Origin: Curtobacterium sp. VKM Ac-1393
GTDB taxonomy: Bacteria; Actinomycetota; Actinomycetes; Actinomycetales; Microbacteriaceae
Assembly (NCBI RefSeq): GCF_015350995.1
Contig: NZ_JADKRW010000006.1
Coordinates: 326,301-390,300, forward strand
Reading direction: 5' to 3'
Length of the DNA stretch: 64,000 bases
A program made the position numbers and the translations under genes. Under the pieces are notes generated by a model, which worked only from the letters and a program-made list of their open reading frames with translations, was not told where the DNA came from and ran no database searches. Below, one piece after another: positions 16,738-25,278 of this stretch; the stretch's first letter is position 1; each line of letters begins with the position of its first letter.

Positions 16738-17825
16738 TGCCGGTCCTCGTCGAACTCCGCGGCGTCTCGAAGCACTACCGCCGCGCCGACACCGGCGAGA
16801 CCGTGGTGGCGGTCGAGGACGTCTCCCTGGACGTGCACCAGGGAGAGGTCCTCGGCGTCATCGGGTACTCCGGTGCCGGCAAGTCCACCCTGGTCCGCCT
16901 GGTCAACGCCCTCGAGCTGCCCTCGTCGGGCTCCGTCACCGTCGCCGGGCAGGAGCTCACCGCCCTGCCGGAGCGGGACCGCCGACAGGCCCGCCGGAAG
17001 ATCGGCATGATCTTCCAGCAGTTCAACCTGTTCCGGTCCCGCACCATCGCCGGCAACGTCGCGTACCCGCTCAAGGTGGCGGGTGTGCCGAAGGCCGAGC
17101 GCGACCGCCGAGTCGCGGAGCTCCTCGACTTCGTCGGGCTGCTCGAGCGCGCCCACGCCTACCCGGAGCAGCTGTCCGGCGGCCAGAAGCAGCGCGTCGG
17201 CATCGCCCGTGCACTCGCCGCATCGCCCGACCTGCTGCTCGCCGACGAGGCTACGAGCGCCCTCGACCCGGAGACCACCTCCGAGGTGCTCGGGCTGCTC
17301 CGCCGGGTGAACAAGGAGCTCGGCGTCACGATCATCGTCATCACGCACGAGATGGACGCCGTCCGGCAGATCGCCGACCGTGTCGCCGTCATGGAACAGG
17401 GTCGCGTCGTCGAGGTCGGGGACGTCTACGACGTGTTCTCGACCCCGAAGACGGGGGCCGCGCAGCGCTTCGTCCGCACCGCGCTGCACGACCGCCCCTC
17501 CACCGACACCCTCGCGCGCCTGCGGGAGCGCCACCCCGGGCGACTGGTGACCGTGCAGATCACCGACGAGGCCGGGCTGCAGAACCGGATCGACGCAGTG
17601 TTCCGCTCCGCCGGGGTCACCGCCGAGCTCGTCTACGGCGGGGTCGGCGAGATCCGGGAGCGTCGGATCGGTTCGCTCACCTACGAGCTGACCGTCGGCG
17701 GGGGTGCCGGCGCTGGTGACGGCGCTGGCGGGGGTGCTCGTGCTGGTGCACCGGACGCCATCGACCGTGCCGTCGCCGCCCTGCGCGCCGACGGTGTCAC
17801 GACCGACGAGGAGGCAGCAGCGTGA
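16737..17825 (+). CDS. metN: Methionine ABC transporter ATP-binding protein
   Basis: A 362-residue ATPase. It shows Walker A GYSGAGKST (residues 43-51), signature LSGGQKQRVGIARAL, Walker B LLLADEATSALD and the switch His in VITHEMD. The C-terminal NIL domain (from about residue 270, LVTVQITDEAGLQNRIDAVF) is the methionine-sensing regulatory domain of MetN. A Gly/Ala-rich linker (GGGAGAGDGAGGGARAGA) near the end is atypical. The GTG start overlaps the metQ TAG, and the stop overlaps the metI GTG. Confidence 0.95.
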   Translation: MPVLVELRGVSKHYRRADTGETVVAVEDVSLDVHQGEVLGVIGYSGAGKSTLVRLVNALELPSSGSVTVAGQELTALPERDRRQARRKIGMIFQQFNLFRSRTIAGNVAYPLKVAGVPKAERDRRVAELLDFVGLLERAHAYPEQLSGGQKQRVGIARALAASPDLLLADEATSALDPETTSEVLGLLRRVNKELGVTIIVITHEMDAVRQIADRVAVMEQGRVVEVGDVYDVFSTPKTGAAQRFVRTALHDRPSTDTLARLRERHPGRLVTVQITDEAGLQNRIDAVFRSAGVTAELVYGGVGEIRERRIGSLTYELTVGGGAGAGDGAGGGARAGAPDAIDRAVAALRADGVTTDEEAAA

Positions 17826-18493
17826 ACAACTCGTTCCAGAGCGTGATCGACACGTTCGACGTCTTCCTCGCCGCCATGCGCGACACCATCGTGATGTCGC
17901 TCGTGTCGCTCGTCATCGCCGGCGTCATCGGCCTCGCACTCGGCCTGCTGCTCTACGCGACCCGACCGGGCAACCTGCTCGGCAACCGCACGGCGTACAC
18001 GGTCATCAACGTCGTCGTGAACCTGATCCGACCGATCCCGTTCGTGATCTTCCTCGCCGCGATCGCCCCGCTGTCGCGCGTCGTGGTGCAGACCACGATC
18101 GGTGTGCCCGCGGTGACGTTCGCGATCTCGCTGGCCGCGGCCTTCGCGGTGTCGCGCATCGTCGAGCAGAACCTGCTCGCGGTGGACCCCGGCGTCGTCG
18201 AGGCTGCTCGGGCATCGGGGGCGCACCCGGTCTCGATCCTGCTGACCGTCCTCATCCCCGAGGGCCTCGGGCCGCTCATCCTCGGCTACACCTTCATCTA
18301 CATCGGCATCGTGGACATGACGGCGCAGGGTGCGTTGATCGGTGGCGGTGGGCTCGGTGAGTACGCGATCACCTACGGCTCGCAGCGCTACGACTGGTGG
18401 ATCGTCTACGTGTCGGTGGCGGCGATCGTCGTCATCGTGCAGCTCGGGCAGTTCGTCGGCAACCGTCTGGCGCGCGCGACCCTGCGTCGCTGA
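17822..18493 (+). CDS. metI: Methionine ABC transporter permease
   Basis: A 223-residue inner-membrane protein with five or six helices. The EAA motif typical of binding-protein-dependent permeases is seen in VVEAARASGAHPVSILLTVLIPEG. It pairs with MetN as a dimer to import methionine. Its GTG start overlaps metN by 4 nt (GTGA). The stop codon is the first TGA of a GCTGAC tandem array, so the array begins exactly at the gene end. Confidence 0.95.
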   Translation: MNNSFQSVIDTFDVFLAAMRDTIVMSLVSLVIAGVIGLALGLLLYATRPGNLLGNRTAYTVINVVVNLIRPIPFVIFLAAIAPLSRVVVQTTIGVPAVTFAISLAAAFAVSRIVEQNLLAVDPGVVEAARASGAHPVSILLTVLIPEGLGPLILGYTFIYIGIVDMTAQGALIGGGGLGEYAITYGSQRYDWWIVYVSVAAIVVIVQLGQFVGNRLARATLRR

Positions 18494-18562
18494 CGCTGAC
18501 GCTGACGCTGACGCTGACGCTGACGCTGACGCTGACGCTGACGCTGACGCTGACGCTGACGC
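18489..18562. repeat. Hexanucleotide tandem repeat (GCTGAC)12 at the metI stop
   Basis: Twelve perfect GCTGAC units plus a partial one. Every unit contains TGA in the metI frame, so copy changes cannot extend the protein. It is the longest of the three hexamer tracts in this window. Confidence 0.95.
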
Positions 18563-18608
18563 GCGCGGCGTGTCCTGCGGGCTCGGCACGTGCCGTGGAC
18601 GCGACTGC

Positions 18609-18653
18609 CGGGAGGCCCGGTGCCGGTTCCTGGAACCGGCTCCGGGCCTCCCG
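18609..18653. terminator. Type A palindrome after metI
   Basis: Arms of 22 nt (18609-18630 and 18632-18653), built from CGGGAGGCCCGG and GCCGGTTCC, pair with one mismatch around a 1-nt centre. It probably terminates the metQNI transcript and belongs to the dispersed type A repeat family. Confidence 0.65.
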
Positions 18654-18745
18654 AGCGTGCGCCGGGCGCGGGGCGCGCCCGTGGTGACGTCCGCGGGTCG
18701 GGACCGGGTCGGGTCCTGGTCCGGGCCCGGGTCTCGTCAGGGTCG

Positions 18746-18995
18746 CCGAGGTTCCACGAATCGCCGCACGCGATGCACCGAGGTTCCACGAACGCACACG
18801 GGGGCTCCCGAGGTTCCGAAATCTCGGAACCTCGGGAGCAGGACGGACGGGACGGGGACGGGTCGGGTCCTGGGCGCGGCGCGGCGCCGTCCGTGCTCGG
18901 CTCGGTCGCCGAGGTTCCACGACTCGCCGCAGGCGAGGCGCCGAGGTTCCACGGAGGAGCGCATCGAGCGCTGAGATGCCGAGATTTCGGAACCT
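18746..18995. repeat. Two tandem copies of the type C composite repeat
   Basis: Copy 1: CCGAGGTTCCAC at 18746 and 18778, then the perfect 15-bp palindrome CTCCCGAGGTTCCGA (18805-18819) / TCGGAACCTCGGGAG (18824-18838). Copy 2: CCGAGGTTCCAC at 18909 and 18941, then a decayed palindrome near 18979. The layout matches 3829-3918. No gene is seen between metI and the next gene at 19060. Confidence 0.75.
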
Positions 18996-19059
18996 GGAGG
19001 GGCGAGCTCCGGCGCGGCGGGCTCCGGGGCGGGGCGGGGCGGGGCGGGCTCCTGGCGGG

Positions 19060-19836
19060 TCAGGCGGCCGGGGACTCCACGGTCGCGACGGTACCGGTCT
19101 CGCCGGGGTGCTCGTAGTGCGCACGGACCAGGATCGGTCGGTGGTCCGAGATGCCCGCGGGCAGGGTCTCGACTCCCGCGATGTGCAGCCCGACACTCGT
19201 GGCGAAGTCGAAGTGCCCCGTGAACTTGCGGTAGCGCAGGTACGTCGGCTGGTCGGAGAGCGACAGTGCGAATCCGCCCTGCTCGATCTTGCGACGCAGG
19301 TTCGTCTGGAACCAGGGGTAGTTGAAGTCACCGACCATGACCGCGGGGACGTCCTTCGCGAGTTCGCGGAGGAACTGGTGCGCCGCCTCGATCTGCTTGC
19401 GGCGCAGGGAGTTCGTCGCGGTCAGCGGCGAGGCGTGGAACGACGCGACGACGACCTCGGCATCGGCCTCGGTGTCGCGCAGGTGCATCGCGATGAGCCG
19501 CTCGTGCGCGGGTGCGAGGACCCGGTCGTGCAGGGACTTCTGCAGCGAGTGGATGCTGAAGTCCTGCACCTCGAAGCGGTCGTCACGCTTGTAGATCGCG
19601 AGTCCGAGGCGGTTGCCCTTCGTCGATGCAGCCAGCGACAGACCGCCGATCGACGGGGCGAGGTCGTTGCTGTCGCACTCCTGCACGCAGAGGACGTCGG
19701 CGTCGGACGCCTCGGCCAGGGCGGCGAGTTCACCGTTCGCGGTGTGCTCTCGGAGGTTGTAGCTGACGACCCGGAGGGCGGTGGGTGGCACGCCTGCGTC
19801 CGTGGCGATCCTGCTCTGCTGCTCTGGCGCGGCCAT
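19060..19836 (-). CDS. Endonuclease/exonuclease/phosphatase (EEP) family protein
   Basis: A 258-residue protein of the DNase I/AP-endonuclease fold. It shows VVSYNLRE with the first Asn, LCVQECDSND with the metal-binding Glu, FHASPLT, MVGDFNYPW (the GDFN catalytic motif) and the terminal GISDHRPILV (SDH motif). All catalytic positions are present. Such proteins act on DNA, phosphoinositides or other phosphodiesters. No signal peptide is visible, so it is probably cytosolic. Substrate is undetermined and it is monocistronic. Confidence 0.9.
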   Translation of the reverse strand: MAAPEQQSRIATDAGVPPTALRVVSYNLREHTANGELAALAEASDADVLCVQECDSNDLAPSIGGLSLAASTKGNRLGLAIYKRDDRFEVQDFSIHSLQKSLHDRVLAPAHERLIAMHLRDTEADAEVVVASFHASPLTATNSLRRKQIEAAHQFLRELAKDVPAVMVGDFNYPWFQTNLRRKIEQGGFALSLSDQPTYLRYRKFTGHFDFATSVGLHIAGVETLPAGISDHRPILVRAHYEHPGETGTVATVESPAA

Positions 19837-19970
19837 GCTGCCTTCCTGTCCGGGTGGTCCGGGTCACCCTGCCGCGGCAACCGTACTCGGCGTCGGCAAA
19901 CGGATGCTGAGACTGTAACGCCTGTCGGGTTTCGCGCGTGTGACCGTGACGGAAACGGACAGCCGTGCGG

Positions 19971-21383
19971 TCAGGCGCGGACCCGCCGCGCCGGGCGGAC
20001 CGTGTCCCCCGCTGTGCGGCTCATCAGGACGCCCTCGAGGCAGGCGACGGCGAGCAGGACGGCGATGACCCAGAACGCGACGGAGTACGGCCCGTCGCCA
20101 CCGAGCCCGTCGGCCGCACGAATGACCACCGCGGCGACCGCTACACCGAAGCCCGCCGCGGTCTGCTGCAGCGTCGACGACAGCGTGTTCGCCGGGGTCA
20201 TGTCGGCCTGCTCGACGTCGGCGAAGGCGATGGTGTTGTAGGCCGTGAACCCGACCGACCGGGCCGCGCCGCTGACGACGAGGAGCACCGCGAGGAGCCA
20301 GAACGGGGTGTCCTCGGTCATGAACGCCATCGCGACGACGGTCAGCGCCGCGATCGCACTCGACACGATGATCACCGGGCGGTACCCGAACCAGCGCAGG
20401 AACGGTGTCGTCATGGGCTTGATGCCGAGGTTGCCGACGAAGACCCAGAGCACGGCGGACCCGGCGAGCACGGCGCTCCAGCCCCAGGCGTCCTGGAACA
20501 GCAGCGGGAGCACGAACGGCACCGCGGAGACCGCCAGGCGGAACAGGCTGCCGCCGGCGTGCGACACCCGGAAGGTCTCGAGCCGGAACGCCTCGAGCCC
20601 CATGATCGGGTGCGGCGCCCGGCGGAAGTGCCGGATCGCGAACCAGCAGCAGACGGCTCCGACGACCCCGGACACCACGACGGCCGGCACGGGGATGACG
20701 TCGAGCGCGAGCAGCGACGCCATCACGACGAGCGAACCGAGCCCGAAGCACGCGAGCAGTGACCCGAACCAGTCGAACGGCACCCGCTGCGCCGCACGCT
20801 CCTGCGGGACGAGCACGAGCGCCGCGATGAACGCGATCACGCCGAGCGGGATGTTGATGAGGAAGATCCAGTGCCACGACAGGGTGTCGACGAGCACGCC
20901 GCCGATGAACGGGGCGATGATCGGCGCCGCGAGCGCTGGCCAGGTCAGGATCGCGATGGCCGTGACGAGCTGCTCGCGACCGGCGCTCCGCAACACCACG
21001 AGACGACCGACGGGCACCATGAGCGCGCCGCCGAGTCCCTGCAGGATGCGCCAGAGCGTCAGGTCGACGAGGCCGGTCGACAGTGCGCAGAGCGCCGACG
21101 CGATCGTGAACAGGGCGATCGCGCCGGCGAAGACCGTCCGGGAGCCGATCCGGTCCGTGAGCCAGCCGGACACCGGGATGAAGACCGCGAGGGTGACCAG
21201 GTAGGCGGTGATCGCGACGCCGACCGCGGCGGAGTCGACGCCGAGGTCACGTCCCATCGCGGGCGCTGCGGTCGCCAGGATCGTGCCGTCGAGCAGCTCC
21301 ATGAAGAAGGTCCCGGCGACCAGCACGGCGACCGCCGTGCTGCCCGTCCGTCGTCTGGGGGTCGTCGTCATCGTCGTCGCCAT
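19971..21383 (-). CDS. MFS transporter (DHA2-like), divergent from the D-amino-acid/KDG cluster
   Basis: A 470-residue membrane protein with about 14 helices. VAGTFFMELLDGTILATAAPAM and the conserved LTDRIGSRTVF loop (motif A) place it in the drug:H+ antiporter group. The ATG at 21383 is preferred, with TAGCCT 9 nt upstream; a GTG at 21392 is the alternative. A 15-bp palindrome (21426-21440) lies beside its promoter and upstream of the divergent lyase gene, so it may be regulated with that cluster and carry the substrate or an intermediate. A plain drug-efflux role is equally possible. Confidence 0.9.
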   Translation of the reverse strand: MATTMTTTPRRRTGSTAVAVLVAGTFFMELLDGTILATAAPAMGRDLGVDSAAVGVAITAYLVTLAVFIPVSGWLTDRIGSRTVFAGAIALFTIASALCALSTGLVDLTLWRILQGLGGALMVPVGRLVVLRSAGREQLVTAIAILTWPALAAPIIAPFIGGVLVDTLSWHWIFLINIPLGVIAFIAALVLVPQERAAQRVPFDWFGSLLACFGLGSLVVMASLLALDVIPVPAVVVSGVVGAVCCWFAIRHFRRAPHPIMGLEAFRLETFRVSHAGGSLFRLAVSAVPFVLPLLFQDAWGWSAVLAGSAVLWVFVGNLGIKPMTTPFLRWFGYRPVIIVSSAIAALTVVAMAFMTEDTPFWLLAVLLVVSGAARSVGFTAYNTIAFADVEQADMTPANTLSSTLQQTAAGFGVAVAAVVIRAADGLGGDGPYSVAFWVIAVLLAVACLEGVLMSRTAGDTVRPARRVRA

Positions 21384-21425
21384 GTCGCTCACAGGCTATG
21401 CCCACCGGGTCTGGCCGTTGCGAGG

Positions 21426-21440
21426 TTCTGCATTGCAGAA
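21426..21440. promoter_or_regulatory. Candidate IclR operator 1
   Basis: TTCTGCATTGCAGAA is a perfect 7+1+7 palindrome between the divergent MFS and lyase genes, 76 bp before the lyase ATG. A copy with one asymmetric base lies upstream of ridA at 27495. Shared sites and the IclR gene in the operon make this the likely regulator site. Confidence 0.65.
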
Positions 21441-21515
21441 TTGGGCGCACCCGAGCATTGCCCCACCGGCCCGCCGAGCGGGAGCGTTGGGGCAGCACGA
21501 CGACAGGAGGCACCG

Positions 21516-22718
21516 ATGACCGGAACCGTGACGACGAAGGGTGCGTGGGACCCGGCAGCGACGGCCCCGCACCACGTCCTCGACCACGCCCACCTGCCCG
21601 TGATGACCCTGCGCGAGTCCGCCCTGGCGAACAACACCGCGGTCATGCAGGCCTACGTCGAGCGCCACGGGCTGCTGTTCGCACCGCACATGAAGACCCA
21701 CATGGCACCGGACCTCGCCGCGCGGCAGATCGACGCCGGGGCCTGGGGCGTGACGGTCGCGTCCGTCCAGCAGGCGATGGTCGCGTGGGAGCACGGCGTG
21801 CACCGGATCCTGGTCGCGAACGAGGTCCTCGACCCCGCGGGGCTCGCCTGGCTCGCGTCCCGTCGTGCGGTCGACGCGGACGCCGACGTCCTCTGCTACG
21901 TCGACTCCGCCGCGGGCGTCTCCGCCGCCGTCACCGCGCAGGACGCGACCAGCGGCGAGCTGCACGTCCTGGTCGAGGTCGGGTTCCCGGGCGGGCGCAC
22001 CGGGGTCCGCTCCCCCGACGCCGCACGGGCCCTCGCGCGCCTCGCCCACGACGCCGGACTCGTGCTCCGGGGGGTCTCCGGGTACGAGGGCGGACTCCCC
22101 GGTGTCGACGCCGCTCGCGAGTACGTCACCGGCGTGCTCGACGTCGCCGAGGACGTCCGCTCGCTCGTCGACGGTCGCGCCCTGCTCAGCGTGGGCGGCA
22201 GCGCCTGGTTCGATGCCGTCGTGGACGCCGTTGCGCCCCGCACGGACGACCTCGACGTGCTGCTGCGGTCGGGCGCGTACCTGACCCACGACGACGGCTT
22301 CTACGCCGAGCGGACCCCGTTCGGCCGCCACCCGGCCGAGGGCTCGCTGCTCCCCGCGATCGAGGTCTGGGGGCGCGTGACGTCCTGCCCGGAGCCCGGG
22401 CTCGCGTTCGTCGCGGTCGGCAAGCGGGACGTCTCCTTCGACGAGGGGCTGCCGGTGGTGCGGTCGGTGCGGCCGGCCCTGTCTGGAGGCCCGGGCACCG
22501 CCCCACAGGTCGTCCCGCCACCCGGAGCGGTCACCGTCACCCGCCTCGACGACCAGCACTGCTACCTCGCGCTGGCAGACGGGGCCCCCGAGCTGACGCC
22601 CGGCGACGTCGTGGTGTTCGGCATCTCGCACCCCTGCACCGTGTTCGACAAGTGGCGTGAGGTGCACGTCCTCGCCGACGACGACACCGTGCTCCGGACG
22701 ATCGCGACGTGGTTCTGA
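21516..22718 (+). CDS. PLP-dependent D-amino-acid lyase (D-threonine aldolase/D-serine dehydratase-like)
   Basis: A 400-residue protein of the alanine-racemase N-terminal fold. The PLP lysine is in FAPHMKTHMAP; the C-terminal DSD-like domain ends with SHPCTVFDKW, whose His and Cys bind the metal in this family. Members deaminate or cleave D-threonine, D-serine or 3-hydroxy-D-amino acids. D-glucosaminate dehydratase, which forms 2-keto-3-deoxygluconate and ammonia, is reported to belong to the same group. The downstream KDG kinase and KDPG aldolase favour that activity here (inference). AGGAGG precedes the ATG. The stop overlaps the IclR start (TGATG). Confidence 0.88.
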   Translation: MTGTVTTKGAWDPAATAPHHVLDHAHLPVMTLRESALANNTAVMQAYVERHGLLFAPHMKTHMAPDLAARQIDAGAWGVTVASVQQAMVAWEHGVHRILVANEVLDPAGLAWLASRRAVDADADVLCYVDSAAGVSAAVTAQDATSGELHVLVEVGFPGGRTGVRSPDAARALARLAHDAGLVLRGVSGYEGGLPGVDAAREYVTGVLDVAEDVRSLVDGRALLSVGGSAWFDAVVDAVAPRTDDLDVLLRSGAYLTHDDGFYAERTPFGRHPAEGSLLPAIEVWGRVTSCPEPGLAFVAVGKRDVSFDEGLPVVRSVRPALSGGPGTAPQVVPPPGAVTVTRLDDQHCYLALADGAPELTPGDVVVFGISHPCTVFDKWREVHVLADDDTVLRTIATWF

Positions 22719-23563
22719 TGCGCGCGACCACCGCGGCACCGCTCCCCACCGACGGAGACGGGCCCGCACGGAACGCCGCGCTGTCCCTGCGCCGCGGGCT
22801 CCGCCTGCTCGACTGCATCGCCGACCGCACCCGCAGCGGCGCGACGTCGGTGAGCCTGTCGGTGCTCGCCGCCGAGCTCGGCACCGCGAAGTCGACGGTG
22901 CTCCGGTTGACGGCGCCGATGCTCGAGAACGACCTGCTGCGCCGCACCGCCGACGCCGGCTTCACGCTCGGACTCGGTGCGCTGCTGCTCGGGCAGAGCT
23001 ACCTCGAGGGCATCGACCTGCGTTCGGCCGCAGCACCGTTCCTGCGCCGGACCGCAGAGCAGACCGGTCTGACGTGTCACCTCGTGGTGCCGGACGGCAC
23101 CGACATCGTCTACGTCGACAAGGTCGAGACCCGTGGCACCGTCCGGATGGGCTCCCGCATCGGCAACCGCCTGCCGATGCGCAACACCGCGTCCGGCAAG
23201 GCGATCGTGGCGTTCGGCGAACCGGAACTGCTCGTGCGCGTGCTCGCGGAACCGGCCCAGGTCATGACGGAGCACACCATCACCGACGACGACCGTTGGC
23301 GGGCCGAGGTCGACCGCACGCACGGCCGCGGCTACGGCATCGACGACCGCGAGAACGAGCCTGACATCCGGTGCGTCGCCGCCCCGGTGTTCGACCACGC
23401 GAACCAGGTGGTCGGCGCGATGAGCATCTCCGGGCTCGCGTCCCGGTTCCCCGCCGCCGCGGTCCGCGAACTCGGTGACGGCGTCGTGCGGACCGCCCGC
23501 GAGATCTCGGTGGCACTCGGGTCCTCATCGGCGCAGCTCGCACTCGCGCGGGGTGCCCGGTGA
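22718..23563 (+). CDS. IclR-family transcriptional regulator
   Basis: A 281-residue protein. The N-terminal winged helix-turn-helix (SLSVLAAELGTAKSTVLRLTAPMLENDLLRR) is followed by the IclR effector domain with LVVPDGTDIVYVDKVETRG, GNRLPMRNTASGKAIVAF, RGYGIDDRENEPDIRCVAAPVFD and VGAMSISGLASRF. Its start overlaps the lyase stop and its end overlaps the kinase start, placing it inside the catabolic operon. KdgR, which controls KDG catabolism in enterobacteria, is of this family, so KDG or KDPG is a reasonable effector guess. Confidence 0.93.
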   Translation: MRATTAAPLPTDGDGPARNAALSLRRGLRLLDCIADRTRSGATSVSLSVLAAELGTAKSTVLRLTAPMLENDLLRRTADAGFTLGLGALLLGQSYLEGIDLRSAAAPFLRRTAEQTGLTCHLVVPDGTDIVYVDKVETRGTVRMGSRIGNRLPMRNTASGKAIVAFGEPELLVRVLAEPAQVMTEHTITDDDRWRAEVDRTHGRGYGIDDRENEPDIRCVAAPVFDHANQVVGAMSISGLASRFPAAAVRELGDGVVRTAREISVALGSSSAQLALARGAR

Positions 23564-24537
23564 CCGGCTCGGTGCTGACGTTCGGCGAGACGATGCTCCT
23601 GCTGACCGGGCGTGACGTCGGAGCCGTGCCGGACCTGGAGCACATGCGCATCGACACCGGCGGCGCCGAGAGCAACGTCGCGATCGGCCTGGTCCGCGCC
23701 GGAGTGCCGGCCACCTGGGTCGGTCGCGTCGGCACGGACCCAGCCGGCGAACGGGTCACCGTGGACATCGGGAGCGAGGGCGTCGACGTGGTGGCCGTGC
23801 CGGACGCCGAACGCTCCACCGGCATCATGATGAAGGAACGGCTGCTCGACGGCCGGACCCGCGTGACGTACCACCGCCGCGGCTCGGCCGGATCGGCCCT
23901 GACGCCGACCGACCTGCCGCGCAGTGTCGTCGAGACGGCTGCGCTCGTGCACGTCACCGGGATCACCCTCGCGCTCTCCGAGTCCGCGCACGACACCGTG
24001 ACCGCGGCCCTCGACCGTGCAGCAGCCGCGGGTGTGCCGGTGTCGTTCGACGTCAACCACCGGCCGAAGCTCATCGGCGCCGACGCCGCACGCGATCGGT
24101 ACCGGGCCGTCGCCGCGCGCTCCGCCGTCGTGTTCGCCGGCGACGACGAAGCGCGCCTCGTGCTCGGCCGTGACCAACAGGACGACGACGAGGAATCCCT
24201 CGCCCACGACCTCGCGGCGCTGGCTCAGGGCCGCGCGGTCGTGAAGCTCGGGTCGCGCGGGGCCGTGGCATCGATCGACGGCGTGTTCGTCCGTCGGTCC
24301 GCGACCCCGGTGCGCGTCGTCGACCCGGTGGGTGCCGGTGACGCCTTCGTCGCGGGGTGGCTCGCGGCGACCATGGGCGGAGCCGACACCGTCGAGGCGC
24401 TCGACCGGGCCGCCGACGCCGGCGCGCTCGCGTGCACCGTCGAGAGCGACTGGCGACGACCCGACCCCGACGCGCTCCGCCACGCCCCGGACCCGTCCGA
24501 CACCGACCACGCCGTGCACGACCACGTCGACCGCTGA
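23560..24537 (+). CDS. PfkB-family sugar kinase, probable 2-keto-3-deoxygluconate kinase
   Basis: A 325-residue ribokinase-fold enzyme. VLTFGETMLLLTG starts the fold; DTGGAESNVAIGLVRAG is the first PfkB signature; VDPVGAGDAFVAGWLA holds the anion hole and catalytic Asp (in GAGDAF). Phosphorylation of KDG to KDPG is inferred because a KDPG aldolase follows 81 nt downstream. GTG start overlapping the IclR stop (GTGA). Other ketose or aldonate substrates cannot be excluded from sequence. Confidence 0.88.
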   Translation: MTGSVLTFGETMLLLTGRDVGAVPDLEHMRIDTGGAESNVAIGLVRAGVPATWVGRVGTDPAGERVTVDIGSEGVDVVAVPDAERSTGIMMKERLLDGRTRVTYHRRGSAGSALTPTDLPRSVVETAALVHVTGITLALSESAHDTVTAALDRAAAAGVPVSFDVNHRPKLIGADAARDRYRAVAARSAVVFAGDDEARLVLGRDQQDDDEESLAHDLAALAQGRAVVKLGSRGAVASIDGVFVRRSATPVRVVDPVGAGDAFVAGWLAATMGGADTVEALDRAADAGALACTVESDWRRPDPDALRHAPDPSDTDHAVHDHVDR

Positions 24538-24618
24538 CGTCGTGGCCACACCGCCCGCCCCCACACAGCCCGTGCCCGCACACCCCGGTCCGCCGCACAC
24601 ACCTCGAGGAACCGCACC

Positions 24619-25278
24619 ATGACGAACGACAGCACGAGCACCGACCAGCACGCCGGCGCCCGGCACCGCCACCAGGCCGGTCCGGCGATCGCGATCCTCC
24701 GCGGCGGCACCGGCGACCACGTCGAGCACGTCATCGCCACCCTGGTCGAGTCCGGCGTCACGGCGATCGAGATCACGACGAACACCCCGCGCTGGCGCGA
24801 AGGCATCGCCTGGGCCGTCGACCGCTACGGCTCGGCTGCCTCGATCGGTGTCGGCACCGTGCTCGACGTCCGCCAGCTCGACGAGGCCGCCGCCGCCGGG
24901 GCATCGTTCGCCGTCAGCCCCCACCTCGATGCCGGGATCGGCGAGCGTGCGCACGAGCGCGGTCTCGGCTGGTACCCCGGCGCCGCGACGCCGACCGAGA
25001 TCGTCCGCGCGTGGCAGCTCGGAGCCCGTGCGGTGAAGGTGTTCCCGGCCGCACCGCTCGGCGGCCCCGCGTTCCTGCGACAGGTCCTGGCGCCGCTCGA
25101 CTTCGTCGACGTCATCCCCACCGGCGGGATCGGTGTCGACGACGCCTCCGATTACCTGGCCGCGGGTGCGGTCGCCGTCGGACTCGGTTCCCCGCTCGTC
25201 GGCGACGCGTTGACCTCGGGCGACCTCGACGCCCTGCGTGAGCGCGCCGGACGCCTCGTGGCAGCACTCGACCGATGA
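24619..25278 (+). CDS. KDPG/KHG aldolase
   Basis: A 219-residue class I aldolase of the Eda family, cleaving 2-keto-3-deoxy-6-phosphogluconate to pyruvate and glyceraldehyde 3-phosphate. VTAIEITTNTP contains the catalytic Glu (residue 51), and GARAVKVFPAAPLGGP the Schiff-base Lys (residue 140). IPTGGIGVDDASDYLAAGA forms the phosphate-binding end. It has a His-rich N-terminal extension of about 20 residues. Its stop overlaps the next gene by 4 nt. Confidence 0.93.
   Translation: MTNDSTSTDQHAGARHRHQAGPAIAILRGGTGDHVEHVIATLVESGVTAIEITTNTPRWREGIAWAVDRYGSAASIGVGTVLDVRQLDEAAAAGASFAVSPHLDAGIGERAHERGLGWYPGAATPTEIVRAWQLGARAVKVFPAAPLGGPAFLRQVLAPLDFVDVIPTGGIGVDDASDYLAAGAVAVGLGSPLVGDALTSGDLDALRERAGRLVAALDR

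Noticed and set aside
18489..18562. GCTGAC array as a CRISPR or iteron array
   Set aside because: Six-base units without spacers; no cas or rep genes nearby.
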